From Acanthornis magna (lineage: Eukaryota > Chordata > Aves > Passeriformes > Acanthizidae): a stretch of DNA of 64,000 nt. The position numbers and the translations under genes were made by a program. This document shows, piece by piece, positions 1 to 13,162 of this stretch. The notes under the pieces were generated by a model. That model was not told where the DNA came from. It did no database searches and saw only the letters and a list, made by a program, of their open reading frames with translations. The stretch is taken from positions 15,084,001 to 15,148,000 of the forward strand of contig JAWUZG010000032.1 in NCBI GenBank assembly GCA_036785705.1, written 5' to 3'. Position 1 is the first letter of the stretch, and every line of letters starts with the position of its first letter.

Positions 1-3000
1 TCTATCTGTTTTCAGTATATCTAAAATACACTCATCAGTCACTGCAAAACACTTAATGTTCTTGATAAATGAAATGCATGCAGTTAATCTCATCAATTTG
101 GCCCCTAAAAACTAAAAATCCATCTTTTCTGCCTTTTTAAGAAAGGAAATAACAGCAAAATTCACCATTAGTTGCAAAGTATAATCTATTAACTTCAAAG
201 CTAATGGCTTACTGAATGGTTTTTCAAACCACTTTTTCAAGGTTTTACATGTCTGCAAGCATTTCTTCAGCAATTATGAAGATAAAGTAATAGGGGAACA
301 GAGTTTTAGTATTTCATCAGTGCTAAGGGAGTAACTAATAATGCCTGACACAGACCCCAGGCACGATGTGGGCACGGCTGGTGGGTTTCCCCACCTTAAC
401 ACTCAACCTTCAGGGACCAGATATCTAGCAAAAGGCCTCAAACAAAACAATACCAAGGACAAGGGAGAAGTGCTTGAGAGTTCTTTCTTTGGGGTACATT
501 TATCTCTGACTTGTTTCATCACGCACCTTCCTTGATGAAGATATCCGGCTGTGGATATTGAGATAGCATCTACTCTGTGTCACATGGCCGAAAGCTTGCC
601 CTCAAGATAAACTGCCTTAGAATCAGAAACAGGTGAAAAGAAACCAATGTATTCAGAGTCTTCAGTTATCATTGGCTGTGTGTTCTTCACACCCTTTCAC
701 CAGTGAAGTGACGGCTCACGTGCAGCCCAGGTGAATGCAACAAGGTTCTCTTTCCTCTGAACTGTAATCTTGTTTGTTCGTTCTGAGCATTTTTCTCTCT
801 CCGTGACATCATTGGGGGGCTCTCTGACAGTTCTACTGTCAAGTATCATCATCTGTGAAAGACTTCATTGTCCTCAGTAAAAGGGATGGATCTAAGGAAA
901 AAAAACTATTGCTGGAAATATTCTTGGAAAGGCTACCAGCTTCCATCTGCAGTGCAACGGAGCCTTATCTTCAGTACCAGACTATCTGCAGCTTCTGGTA
1001 TGTAATAATCCATTACCTACAATATCACATATCTACCTTGCATGAAGCTTTGAATTTGGCAGTTTCCTCAGCAAGGTTTTCTTCAGCAAGTCCATAACTG
1101 ACTGACAAAAATCTTTCAGGCAGCCATCCATTTTTCACATCAAGGATACTATGAGAACCCCAAGTAAATAATTTCAGTGCAAACCCCCAAATAAACAGTT
1201 TCAGTGGTCAATGAACATCAGTTTGAAACATCACAAAACATGTATTTTGAGCGCAGCCAGTTACTAGAACCTGATAAGCTTTTACAGATTTTAAAAAACC
1301 CCAAAATCCTGCCATCATAAATTTTCCATGCAGAGGAAGAAGAATTGAACCTCTTCATAGTTTTCTCTTTGTTAAAATAAGATTTATGAATCTATCTAGA
1401 CTCTCTCATAAATCTATTTTTCCAGATTCTCTCTCTTCTCTTCATCAAACCCTATGAATTTTGTCAAAATTCTCTTATAAAACTGAAAATTACGTTCTGA
1501 GGTCATATACGGAGGTTTACTAACAGTCCACTTTCAGAACCTGGTTACAGGAGAGCACAGAATTGCCTCTCTTGTATAAGCATGGAAGACATGAAAAAAA
1601 TTCAGAAAATCAGCCTTGCAGCAGAGCCAGGTGTTAGTCAGTGAATGTAAAAAATTAATTTCCTCTGGTGGCGTTTCCAAGCTCTCATGTGGCCAGAAGG
1701 AATTTTCTTCCTCTCATGCCCTGCTCTTCCCTCCTTTTCTGCCTCTGTGCTGAAAGGCTTCAGCCCTCCAGTGTCCTGGATCTTCTGCAAACTGAGGGAA
1801 AACGTGTTTGGTCTTAAAACATGATTTCAGAGGCACGGGCTCCTGTAGGTGCCTCACAGATATGTCTCAGCCTCTCTCTGGGACTGCTCAAAAGCTTCAG
1901 CCCCTCACAAAACTGTTCTCCATCCAAAACTCTGCCATAACGTGTCCTTCTGACCTATCCTACAATGGGAGAAAGGGGGAACATATCACTGGACTTTCTG
2001 AGGAGCTAACACTGGTCCTTCTGGTTGTTTCCCCTTTATGAACACAAAATGTCCTCAAATACAGATTTTGGTTGACATTTTGAGCTTTAGTAGTCTCAAA
2101 TCCAATATGTGTTTATTTTTTACCTTAATAGTAGGTATAGAACCAACTGCTTAATGTTGTCTGAGTTGTACTTGGCATATAAGAAACATGTCACCTTTGG
2201 CCTGAACCATTTTTAAGTGTGGAGAGCGAGTAGAGGAGCCACAGGAATTACATTTGTGTGTAGTGTTTAAGATATATAAATGGGGTGGAGCTTAAATCCC
2301 TGAGCTTTTGGAGATTATGCTCAGGAAACCATATTTTATGTGGTCATAAATAAAGCAAGAAAAATATCAACTTAACTGTGACATGTACCTTTATGTGGGT
2401 ATATTATGGAATTTTAATTATAATGAATGCAGTAATAAACCAATCCACCCTTAACAGCAAAGCAAATTAAAGCAACCCCCCTCCCCTCCTTTTCTGCTGC
2501 TTTAATGGCATTCTGAATCCCACAAATAAAACTGGTGAGAATACACATCCTGTTCTTACGCTGTTAAAAACTCTAGTTGTGGATTATTGCAGTTTCTTAT
2601 TGTTTCAGGACTCTTTCCAAGTTGCGCTTTATCACACCAAGTACCAGGTAGCTCAGGATTTAAGGATACTGAAGAATATTGCAGCCAATGGTCAGCATAG
2701 GTGAAGGAGAGGCATCAACCCGCACACCACAGAGATGCCAGGCCCAGGCTGGCTCTTCCCTGCACTCCTACATTGCAGGATCAGGCACACAGGCAACTTC
2801 TATCGTGAGACCTTGCTTCTTAGCTCTGCTCACACAGGGCAAGTCACAGCTCTATGGACATGCTCTATGCCCAAATGCAGACTAAATGCTCTGTGCCAGC
2901 AGCCACACAGAAAATTATGGCATTTGTTTTCTAGTAGAGGTGGTAGGACACATTAATGAAACCTGCTGAGACTTCCCTTTCCAAAACTGGGAAAAATAAC

Positions 3001-6000
3001 TGAGCAGATATCAGCAGGATCAAAATACACCACAATTAGAATAGAAACACCACCAGGATTGCCTGTATGGCAGGTGCTAATGTGGGATCACTTCTGGCAT
3101 GTATACTAGTGGTGACTCTAAAAACTTAAAAGCTCCGAGCTCTTTATGTAAGAGTATGTATTTTCTTCGAATTCCTGACCTCTGGGTATGTCTAAAATGT
3201 CAGTGTTTATTGAGACTGTTTTTTGGGAGGAACAATAAGAAGACAGGATTTACCACCATCAAAGAATGGTGTCTTCCCACATTGGCCCTTTTCCCAGCAG
3301 TGGGTTTCAGTAGATTCAGCAGCGGGTTTCTGTAGATTCAGTTTAATGGTCATTTATATTTAAAGCAAAATTTTTATTCCATTTCTTAAATATTCTTGAA
3401 GTGTCCATACTATTGAGTGGTAATTTATTTTCCAGCTGGATGCAAGTTGTCTAAAACTTGAATGATTTATTAAGTTCAAAGGACAATCATGAACCATGGA
3501 AAGGGAGACTCAATGATACTGATATAACTTCTGACAGATCTGGGTCTAATATGTTCCTAAAGGCTACCAGGGATGGAGAATACAACCTCCCCAGGCAATC
3601 TCTTCTGTTCTTCTTGGCATTACTCTTGGAAAGGTTTTCCTCAATGTCTGATCTGATCCTTTCTTCCTGCAATGCCAGCCCACTGCTTCTCGCTTCGTAA
3701 AGCACGGGCATGGAGAACAGATTGTACTCTTCCTCTTTGTAACAGCCCTTTCTCTACTTGACATGCAATTTGGTGTGGTTTTACGGGACTGTATGTTCAC
3801 CAGGGACTTATAGTTAAAATGATGCTCACTTGAAGTCGCTGGGTAAAAAACAAACAAAGAACAAATGCACATTTGTTTGCAAACAAAGATAGTGAAGATA
3901 ACACTGAGAATCTGCCATATGTTTTCACCAGCTGGAATTCATTCAACATTTTGTTAGTTCTGCACTTAAAATGTGTTGTGAAGCTTACTTCTGAGGTCCT
4001 TCTCACAGGCTATGTCACTGGCAAGAAGTCCCCAATGTATGGATGGCACACACAATGCCAAGAGGTCTCCAGCAGTTGTCTTAGAGGGGAACACTAATGT
4101 GTTTCCCATTCCCTGTGCTTAAACCTCTAACACAGTGTTTTTCTTCCTCCCTTGAAAGTATTCTCCTGTGATGGACTGAGAGAGTCCCATAGAGAGAACT
4201 AGATCCTCACGGCAGGTTTTGGAAGTGCTGGTTTCCAAGTGTCAGGCTTCTTCAAGAATTGTGGAAAATCCGAAGTTGGTAGGGGACTAATTAAGACTAG
4301 TCAAACAGGATGTGGAGAATAGCATGAAAGGGCTTGCGAGGCTCTGGTCTAAGACTGTGTCTGCACTGTGTTACTCTGTGTGGTACAGATTTATTCCTGT
4401 AATCCTTTTCATCACTGGGTAAAAAACAGGACAAAGAAAGAAACAGCCAAAATGGAGCCAGAACTGCTCTTTGAGCAAATTGAGAAAAAATTGTCTTTGT
4501 ATACATGCAATTAATATCAAACCCAAACTGTTTACATAAAATTGATGAAACTGAGGTTCTGTGAAAGAGTGAATGCCTGCTGTGAATTAATCTAAATTCA
4601 GTTTAGGGGATTTTGGCTCAGGACTGCAGAGGTTAAACGTCTGCAAGGTTACTGCTGCTCAGAAATGACAGCAGAACGTGTACAGACACTGTATATGTGA
4701 AAGAGAATCCCTGCCTTGACCAGGCCAGATTTAAATATTCAGCAATGTTACAGCAAAGTAACTCAATACTTTGTATAAGATGGTGTTGCTTTGAGTTCGC
4801 TGATGAGAAGTTTGTGCAGAGGGACTGCTTGTGTTGTCTGTGCGCTTCTCTGAATTAGAAGATGTGTCATATAACACTTATCTTAGATAGTGTGGGGGCA
4901 GCCAGTGAATGGTAACTGTGTTCTCCTGAAACAACAAGGATGTCATGTAGCACTTCTGGAGAGATAAGTGAACGTTTGGACTGGGAAGGGTATGCAAAGG
5001 ATACCAAAGTTCAGCAGCTAATTAGAGTGTTATCACTTGAAAAGTAACATAACTGAATGAATGAAGTCATGGCATCTAGGGAAAAAGCTTGTCATTTGTT
5101 AAATCATATTGTGGTGTACATGAACCATACAATGGTGACATTCTCAGGAATGCAACGGAGCAGAACTGGGACAAGCAAAGGTTTAGTTTAACTCCTGAAT
5201 TTAGGGCATCTGTAAATGTGCATGACCTTATTAACTGGTCACATGCACATCATGTTATCAGTAGGAAATCAAAGCTCCAACTAAAGTTCCAGTAGATTAA
5301 GCTTGTAATTTGGGAACATGAAGTCATCCTGGCAACTATTTGCCAATTATTTGAACTCTTACTAATAAGTTTACTGAGTGAAATTATAATTTCTTTTTTA
5401 GAATGAAACAAAAGGTGGATATACATTTTGACACAAAATTTTCCATTCAAAGCTAGGCTGTATCTTACCCCATCCCAGACTGGGTCTTAATCTGGTAGCC
5501 TGCAAGATATGCAGGTGAGCTAAATGGGCAAAAGATGTATTTTTCAGTCTGTTTGAGTTAGCTTGACACAAATGAAAGGCTCCATACAGAGGAAGGCAAG
5601 CTCATCTGAGGCCGTGCTGGCTGCGTGTGGGAGGGAGGCCCACTGCAGCAAGATCTGCCAGCTCTCTGTGAAAGGCTAGGAGAGCAGAGACACTTAATTT
5701 CTCAAAAAAATATGTAGGATTACCCAGTAAATCACATAACCTTGAACTGTCCAGAAATGTAACATGAACGTGGTGATAGAATAATCACTGCAGCCCATTG
5801 ACGTAAACAGGACGACGTACAGGGACATACCAACACTCTGAAGCATGGGATGCAGAAAAATGACTCCACACAGGGGGAAAATGAATGCCTGGAGTCTTAT
5901 CTGGTGTGATAAGAAGCATTTACTTCTGAAGAAACTATTAAAGGGCCAATTCTCTAGCATGCACTTAGTTAGGGAGTACTAATTTGGCAATTATTTGTGG

Positions 6001-7055
6001 TGAAGATTGTGGCCACTAATGGGCCAGTCTTGGTGCCTCTGGAGAAATCGAATAATGGCTGGAAGGGCGACACAAAGGAAGACAAGGAAAGATGCAGAGG
6101 GTCATTTGAGCCTGCAGAACAGCTTTGCAAATCGCACAGGAAGTGTATGAAACACCCAAGCGATCCCCCTGCTGCTGTTACAAAAGAGGCATTTTTCAAA
6201 TATGTCTGAGGAGCCCAAAACAAGCTTGCCTCAGCCCTAAGTATTTTCCTTACCCTTCATGTGTATGGACTCTTATTCTTTAGGGAAGCTTTCTATTCTT
6301 TGAGTACAGACACTTTCTGTAGAATACTTGCCCAGTGCAATGGTCATTCCCTTTCCTGCTCTTTTACTGTTTCAGTCTCCAGGCAGAAAAACACTATGAT
6401 GTGTCCACAGGCAGTTGTGAAGCAGATATTATATCAATTAACCAAAAGCACAAACAAGAAGTACTTTCAAACTAACAGGCAAAAATGCCCTCACCTGCTG
6501 ACCGTGTCCATGACCATTGACGGTAAAGGAAGATGTCTGCTGCCAACAATGCTGCCTGCCCCACACAATGATGGGTTGTAAATAAGTTTGTGCAAAGCAT
6601 GGGTCAGACAGAATACAGGACAGCCGGGATTCTTCTAATAAACTGTTCAGGACAAAAGGCTAGGCCACCTTTAAGTCATGCCATGGTGTAGTGGATATTT
6701 GCTGGGAGTTGTAAAGAATTGAAGATAAAGACAAATGGTGAAAATATAATTTAAAGAAATAGAAAGAAAACAAGGGGATGTAATTTATACATGCTTTTCT
6801 AGACTTTATTTAGATATTTTATATCTACTTACTTATACAAAGAAATAGGAAGTGACCAACATAAGATGTGCAGAATTCTTCAGGCAGCCTTTTAACGTAA
6901 TATGCGACTGTTGGATCTGTATTGTAGTCCAAAAAATACTTAGATAATAAAAACATGGAATGCAAACTAAGGCAATAAACATGTGCAGATACAGTGTGTG
7001 CCTTAAATCTTTCCACATTATTAAAAATCCAACTCATCCAACAGTACATTTTCAA
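1..7055. other. Gene-free AT-rich intergenic or intronic DNA
   Basis: I see no exon, RNA gene or recognisable transposon here. Open frames reach only about 106 codons, begin at random ATGs, lie on both strands and have no family motif or low-divergence pattern. Composition is even, with few CpGs and short A and T runs. Very old, unrecognisable repeats could be present. Confidence 0.6.
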
Positions 7056-7059
7056 ACTC

Positions 7060-7320
7060 TTTTGCTCTGTGATTTATTACAGAGGCTATCATAATCAATT
7101 ACTTTTAATTAATAGAAGATGGAAACTTTAATTGGTCCTATTTAAGTTTGATTGTATTAAATGATTCTACCAGTGATCAAAAATGTATTTTGAAAGGGAG
7201 TTTAGGCTAATATATCAGCAAATGAGGCGCTATAAACATGATTAATATGCACATTAGACTTTCCTTATCACTTTTTGTTGGCAGTTTTTATCCGGTCACA
7301 GCTGAAATTCCATTGAGTTC
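7060..7320. promoter_or_regulatory. Candidate conserved noncoding element (homeodomain-type motifs)
   Basis: This AT-rich stretch has closely packed homeodomain-like cores: ATCAATTA, TTTTAATTAATAG, AATTGG and GATTAATATGCAC. The last joins a TAAT core to an octamer-like ATGCA. It also has GGCGC and ATCCGGTCACAGCTG, which includes a CAGCTG E-box. It is not low-complexity and resembles no repeat I know. The enhancer reading is inference from motif density; AT-rich DNA produces such cores by chance. Confidence 0.25.
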
Positions 7321-7329
7321 TTTCTCCTT

Positions 7330-9060
7330 TTGTATAAAATACAGATTATGTGGAGACAGCCGTCTGAGTAACTGGAGTTTCATCTTGTATGGCCATTAAT
7401 TATTATTGCTCCTTTAGTATTTCTTATCTATCACAGAGATGTAGGGCTGTATTTTCATAGACATTTGCTGTTTGGAAAAAAACAGGCTTTTGTGTGGTGG
7501 CGCCTCAGCATTCTTTTATTGCAGAAAGGATCGACAACACATTTTGCACATCTATGACAGGGTGGAATAAGATGTTTATAGCTGTCATCATTGTGGAGGT
7601 GTGTATATTTGCCAATACACCAGGGAAGTTGCTGGATATTATAGCCAGCCTTTGCTACAATATTTTGACTTGTCACTTTTTAAAAATGCATCCACAATTA
7701 TGTTGCATTTATTTCAAGAAAATCATATATAATGTCTCTTTTTTCACTGAATTATCCCTGCAGTTGGGGGAACTTAAGAATACATTGCTTTCCTGGCAGT
7801 TTGTTAATGTTCTGGTGTTGTTTTGCACTGTACTCAAAATTATTTTCTTATTTTGATTACTTCTCACTACTCACAGGGGAAAAACTTGCATTCATTTGTG
7901 GCTGAAAAATAGAAGTGGTGGATCAAATACCTGTTGCTGTTACCACAGCCATTTCAAGCATCCCACTACCACTGTAGCCATGAGAGACCCAGATCTGGAA
8001 CAGAGGTGATTTCAGACTGAAATTTTGAAGTTTTGCTGCACTGCTGCAAGCAAGGATCCATCTCAGACCTCATTTCTCCTACAGACTCAAACCTCCTCAC
8101 TTCCAGCCCAAAATTGCCAATCACCAGCCTAACGCTCTATTTGTCCTAGGACCAACAATTAACTAATAAGGTGATATCCTTCTCAGTCGCTTTTACCAAA
8201 GGGTGTTCAGTGCAGTGTAGGCTTCTTTAACTCAGCTTGGGCTATGAGCAGCAGCACATGCAGCACACAGAGGTAAACCTGAGCTCCTGAAGATGCTGTT
8301 TCTGTCTGAACTCACAGTTGACATATGTTAGTAGCCGTTTGAACTTACACACTTCAGATTTTTGGAACAACCATATCATACTCATCTGGTGTCTTTCTAA
8401 TAGCCAGGCATCTCTCTTCCTCAGTTGTTCCCTGCTGAGAAATTCCCTGCTTATATTCAAAATTATTATTAATCTGAGCGTGATTTCTTTACTGTTTATT
8501 TTCTTTCTGCTCTAAAAGCCACTCTGTTTGCCTTATGCGATATTTTGATTCCTCTCTGTGTTAGTGGTTACACCTGCCTCTGTGTGTTCCATTCATCTCA
8601 TTGACTGCATTTTTGTACCCAGTTCACTGTTGAACACAATTGAGCGAGAACAGCTCCAAAACTGACAGAAGCTTATCAGCAGCTTCCTCCAGCTTGCTAC
8701 ACCTTCCTCCCCGTCTGCGTACACACCCCACAGTTTTTACTGAGCTCTTTCTTTCTTAGGGTTAACTGCATATTTGTGCTATTCCTGTGGAAAAAAAAAT
8801 GCAGTGACGTCTGGATAGTTATGGAGGAATTTATCCAGTTTTAAATCAGCATATATGATCTCCTTACCCTCCATGTGTATTTCCTCTGAACAGACAATCA
8901 TTTTGGGTTATGTTTATTCATCTTTGTTCACATTTGTTCCTTTTGAAAGAAAAGAACAGACTTTTCTGTAAAATCTGGCAAAGAGAATACATTTTACCAC
9001 TCTTTTCTGTTATCAATATTTACTGTAAATATCGATTCTTTTCTTAATTTAATTTCTTGA
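7330..9060. other. No feature recognised
   Basis: This is ordinary AT-rich sequence. The longest frame, about 120 codons from 7494, is rich in F, I, L and C as expected from translated AT-rich noncoding DNA. It shows no domain and no splice context. Confidence 0.55.
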
Positions 9061-9069
9061 AGCAGCATC

Positions 9070-9370
9070 TGGGACATAATTTCCAGCTGCTTTGGGGAAG
9101 CCTTTGGATGAGAATGGAGAGGGCGTGAGAGCATGGAGGCTGATGGCATCATACCCAGGGGACACTCTGGAGGCACCTGATGGACCTGAGGGTGCACAAC
9201 AGAGCAAGTGAGGGCCTCCAGGACGCAGTGCAGGATGCCGTGCAGAGAAGACGGCTGTGCACCCAAAAAGAGAGCCAGCAGCCTCTGCAGGATCATGTCC
9301 CCAGCAGCCAGGCTCTGTCCCATCCCCAGCACGTGCACCTCCACCCTGGTGCTCAGCAGTCTGGTTAAAT
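9070..9370. other. GC-rich block of unknown origin
   Basis: About 300 bp of clearly GC-richer, non-repetitive sequence sits with fairly sharp edges in AT-rich flanks. It is open on both strands: 126 codons on minus (8994-9374) and 62 and 94 codons on plus. The minus frame is leucine-rich (residues about 20-60) but I cannot place it in any family. It has a small internal repeat (GCAGTGCAGGATGCCGTGCAG-like near 9225-9245). It could be a decayed retrocopy or an exon of an unrecognised transcript. I assign no function. Confidence 0.3.
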
Positions 9371-11734
9371 TCACCTCTTACTGCATGGGTGTCGACAGTT
9401 ACTTATTCATAAAACTATTTTGGAATAGTTATTCTACCACAGATTTATATTATGTCTCTTTCAGGAAAAAAGCCTTCATAGACAAGCTGTAATGAGATAT
9501 AGTTGGCTTGCTGCGTGTCTAGGGACCTGATTTGCAGCAATGCAAAACAGACGCCCCAAATTAGTGAATACATTTTCTTTTGGTCTTTGTGTGCCTCCAT
9601 TTCATAGCTGTGGAATGGATTTGAGTTTTATTTATTTATTTTTGTGTTTCTGTCCTTTGGGGTCAGGGTGAAAATCAGATTATATTTGTAATGGGTTCAC
9701 ATTTCCAGAAAAATGTTTGAATCTGAACACTGAGGAGGAAAAATGACCTAAGATTTCACACAGAAAAGAAATTTTAAAAACCCAAAATGTTGATTAATGA
9801 AGTGAGCAGTTTACAGTCATGTGGGCATTTCGAAGGAATAAATATCTCCTGATCTTGATGTCTTTTTAACATCATCTGTTGGATGTCATTCAATGCACAT
9901 TGCAACATTGCTGGAGGAGACATGCAGTGAACTGCCAAGGGAATTTCAGTCAGAAGTTTAGGCCAAACATTTAATATTTTCATTATTGCCTCAAAAGCTA
10001 CAGGTGATAATAATTGAAAGATGCAATATTTGCCAACATCTTTTTTATAGTTTTGATTGAGCACAGTGCCAAGGGACACTACACATATAAATAAAGTCCA
10101 AACAAATTTGGGTCAAAGTAAATAACTTTTAAAAATCCCTGAGCAATCCAAACTCAGCTTCAAACATATTCATTACAACATCCATTACAACAGAGTTACC
10201 GCTGATTACTGGGCTCCTAATATTAATTTCTAGATAACTTTTCCCTGAAGTAAACTGCAGAAAGAATTCAGGCACAGGCTCAGAATCTCACAGACAGGCT
10301 ATGTCCACACTAATAAATTAAATGACATTAGAGCACAGGCCCAAGCTTTAGCACATGCTCTCTATTACATGTCTAGCATGTCTCGATCCCCAGATAGGTT
10401 TGGGGTTTTTTGTCACAGAGATTGGGCTCGGGAGAAGCAAAGGGCAGGAAGCAAAAAAAACTAGCTCTAGAGAAAGATTACTGAAGAATTACACTAATAC
10501 TAAATAATGAAGAAGAATGTAAACAGATTATAGATACAGGGAGCCTGAGACCAGCTAATGGCTGAAAAAATAGATGACAGAGATAAAAAATGATAAGACT
10601 TGTCAGAAAGAACAAAGCCTCTGTGTGCATCATGCAGATTAAGGAATTAAAGTCAAAAGGTTAAGTGTGAGCAACAATGAATATGAAAAATGAGTAAAAA
10701 AAGAAGAAAAAGACAAGTTTGTTTCATAAATCAATTCCAGTCTTTCATTGCTGTAGGAAAAAAAAAAAAAAAGTGTATTGAAATCTGTTATGCCAGCAGG
10801 CTGGACATTGGGAAAAGTATTGGCATTTTCAGCAGCAGATGAAAAGTGTCCTGTTCTAACTACTGCAAATATTGGCCTCAGGTTACCTATCATCATGTGC
10901 TTTGTTTTCATGGTGGGAGCCAAACTGATCTTCAGCCTTAAAGTCCATGATCCTGGAGTATTTTTTAACTGACCTCATGCACATCCAACGCTGTGCATCT
11001 AAAAACTTTGATTACTTTATAGAACAGGAATGTAAAAAAAGAGGTTCTATCAAGTGCATAGTAGGTGTTGCCCATCAAATATGTGTTCACAACAGATAAT
11101 CATTCTGGGTGTAGCATCTGTTCTCTCTACTGCAGGAAATTCTTCTGAGAGAAGCTCAAAGTGGGTAGCAGATATCTGAAAGCACTTCTAGTTTATTGAA
11201 TAAATATGGAATGTTTCTAAATCTGCCATTTTTAGAATGAACAAAAATATATGCTGGATAATTACCAGCAAGAATAGCTAAATTTACAGTGCTTTCCTCC
11301 TCTAAGTTTAAATATATTGTTGAAATCTCCTCCTGCTAGCGAAGACAAATCCAATTGGTTTTCATAACAGTATACATTATAGAGCTCTGCATCTGCACTA
11401 TCTCCACTTCAGGAACAAGAGTAGGGCACAGGCTGCACAGCAAGTGGATTGGTCCTGTCTATTCAAATGAAACTGTTTTCATGCCACTTTAAAGGAGTAG
11501 CGATTTACATCCTCTTCATCATGTCAATAGGGTACAACAAAAAAAGAAGCCTATTTATTCTAAAATGGAAATGAGCTCTGCTCATAAAATCTCCCTCAAG
11601 AACTACATGATGACTTGTGCACAGGGGCCATAAAGATGCCTTTGCTGTGACTAATGCAGAAAAAAAAGTGCTATTCCTTTTCCAAACATCCCAGAATCTA
11701 CTGACATGCACTTGTAATACTATGAACAGTACCT
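9371..11734. other. No gene; short A-tract only
   Basis: I see no exon or identifiable transposon. A 15-base A run at 10758-10772 is not preceded by a recognisable retroposon. Frames are short and without family resemblance. Confidence 0.55.
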
Positions 11735-12442
11735 AGGAACTGTTGGGCCACAACAACTCCATGTAGTACTACAGGCTGGGGGGACAGTGGCTGGAAACCT
11801 GCCAAAAAGAAAAGAAAGCTGCCTAAGGGTGCTGATTGGCAGCGGCTGAACATGAGCCACGGTGTGTCCAGGTGGCCAAGACGGCCAATGGCATCCTGGT
11901 GTGGCCAGCAGGACCTGGACAGTGATCATCCCCCTGTACCTCCAGTGCAGTGTCCAGTTCTGCACCCCTCACTACAAGAAGGACATTGAGGTGCTGGAGC
12001 AAGTCCAGAGAAGGGCAATGGAGTTGGTGAAGGGTCTGGAACACAAGTCTTAAGAGGAGTGGCTGAGGGAGTTTGGAAAAAAGGAGGCTCAGAGGGGAAC
12101 CTCATTGCTCTCTGCAACTCCCTGAAAGGAGACGGTAGTCAGGTGAGGTTGATCTCTTCTCCCATGTAACCAGTGATAGAACAAGAGGAAATGGCCTCAA
12201 GTTGCACTAGGAGAGGTTTAGAATGGATACCAGGAAAAAATTTTTCACTGAAAGTGCTGTCAAGCATTACAACAGGCTGCCCAGGGAAGTGACTGAGTCA
12301 CTGTTCCTGGAGGTATTTAAAAGATGTGTCAGTGTGTCACTTAGGGTCGTGGTTTAGTGATGGACTTGGCAGTGCTGGGCTAACAGTTGGACTCAATGAC
12401 CTTAGAGATCTTTTGCAACCTAAACAATTCTTTGTTTCTAAG
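11735..12442 (+). mobile_element. CR1 LINE, 5'-truncated avian-type 3' end
   Basis: CR1 is the dominant LINE of bird genomes; copies are usually 5'-truncated and share a 3' end. This copy follows the CR1 order. It starts with the segment around GCTACAGGCTGG-like 11765 and CTGAACATGAGCC (about 11845). Next comes the reverse transcriptase end with [15 protein letters not shown] (about 11970-12020), then the 3' UTR with GCTGCCCAGGGAAGTG (about 12277). It closes with TTGGACTCAATGACCTT and the octamer-like end CAATTCTTTG just before 12442. About 50-60 bases normally found between GGCATCCTGG and the GTACC segment (near 11900-11940) appear shortened, so this copy has an internal deletion. As usual for CR1 there is no poly(A) tail and I see no target duplication. 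Confidence 0.92.
11862..12053 (+). pseudogene. CR1 reverse transcriptase C-terminal fragment, dead
   Basis: The frame inside the CR1 copy contains [20 protein letters not shown] and then [15 protein letters not shown], which match the conserved C-terminal end of CR1 ORF2 reverse transcriptase. It stops at 12051-12053. In the family the codon after HKS is normally tyrosine, so this looks like a single-base nonsense change; the downstream EEWLREFGK segment continues in frame. The first residues (MCPGG...) lie beside the internal deletion and are not a natural start. This is a relic with no expected product. Confidence 0.8.
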
Positions 12443-12841
12443 AATGGTAATATCAATATTTGGACAGAGCTCCCTCTGTCTCAGCTTCTCATCTCTGGTG
12501 GTGACCATGGGTAGATACACAAAGCAGGATGTACCAACAGGATGGGTGTGAGTGTTGATGCTTTCACCAGTTGTCCTGATTTCAGCTAAGGTAGAGTTAA
12601 TTTCTTCTCAGTAGCTGTTCCAGTGCTATGTTTTGGATTTGAACAAGAATGATTTTGATAACACAAGGAAGTTTTGGTTTTCTTTCTAAGCTGTATTTAT
12701 CCTAAGTTAAGGACTTTTTTTCTTTGTCATGTTCTGCCAGTGAGGAGGTACAAAAAAAACCCCAAACTGGGAGGGTGCATAGCTGGGACAGGTGACCTAA
12801 GCTGACCAAACAGATGTTCCACACCACAAATATCATGCCCA

Positions 12842-12850
12842 GTATGTAAA
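12842..12850 (+). promoter_or_regulatory. Degenerate TATA-like box of the solo LTR
   Basis: GTATGTAAA sits at the position where this LTR family carries its TATA-type promoter, roughly 180 bases before the ATTAAA signal at 13024. One base departs from a canonical TATAAA-like core, so activity may be weak or lost. Confidence 0.45.
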
Positions 12851-12960
12851 CTGGGGGGACTTACCCAGAAGGACACCTGACCTGGGTTTGGGAAGGAGGG
12901 TCTGGTATCAGTCAGCAGCAGTGAGCAGTTGTATTGTGCATCACTTGGGGTTTTTTCCTT

Positions 12961-12985
12961 ATTATTATTAGTAGTAGTAGTAGTA
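12961..12985 (+). repeat. ATT/TAG trinucleotide microsatellite inside the LTR
   Basis: ATTATTATTA is followed by five TAG units within the T-rich 3' part of the LTR, where related copies carry ATT repeats. It is a local expansion likely to vary in length between individuals. Confidence 0.7.
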
Positions 12986-13162
12986 TATTATTTCCCTTTA
13001 ATATGGTATCTTTATTTTCTATTATTAAACTGGTCTTATCTCAACATACAAGTTTTACTTCGACTCTTCTTCCCATTCTACTAGGGTTAGGGGGAATACA
13101 GGGGAGATTGAGTGAGCGGCTGTGTGGCGTTTCATTTGTCAGCTGGGCTTAAAACCACAACA

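Larger units (their letters stand above)
12572..13162 (+). mobile_element. Solo LTR of an avian endogenous retrovirus
   Basis: The 591-bp element begins TGTCCTGATTTCAGC and ends ACCACAACA, the TG...CA ends expected of an LTR. I recognise the sequence as an LTR family abundant in birds, ERVL-like by my recollection but not certain. The flanks CCAGT (left) and GCAGT (right) match at 4 of 5 bases, consistent with a degraded 5-bp target duplication. No gag, pol or env and no second LTR lie nearby, so it is a solo LTR left by recombination. It has a TATA-like GTATGTAAA near 12842 and an ATTAAA polyadenylation signal at 13024, followed by a T-rich region. Scattered substitutions and an expanded TAG microsatellite suggest an old insertion. 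Confidence 0.87.

Noticed and set aside
10758..10772. A-tract as retroposon tail
   Set aside because: No recognisable retrocopy or target duplication upstream; same for the A-tracts at 20391, 26503 and 48928.
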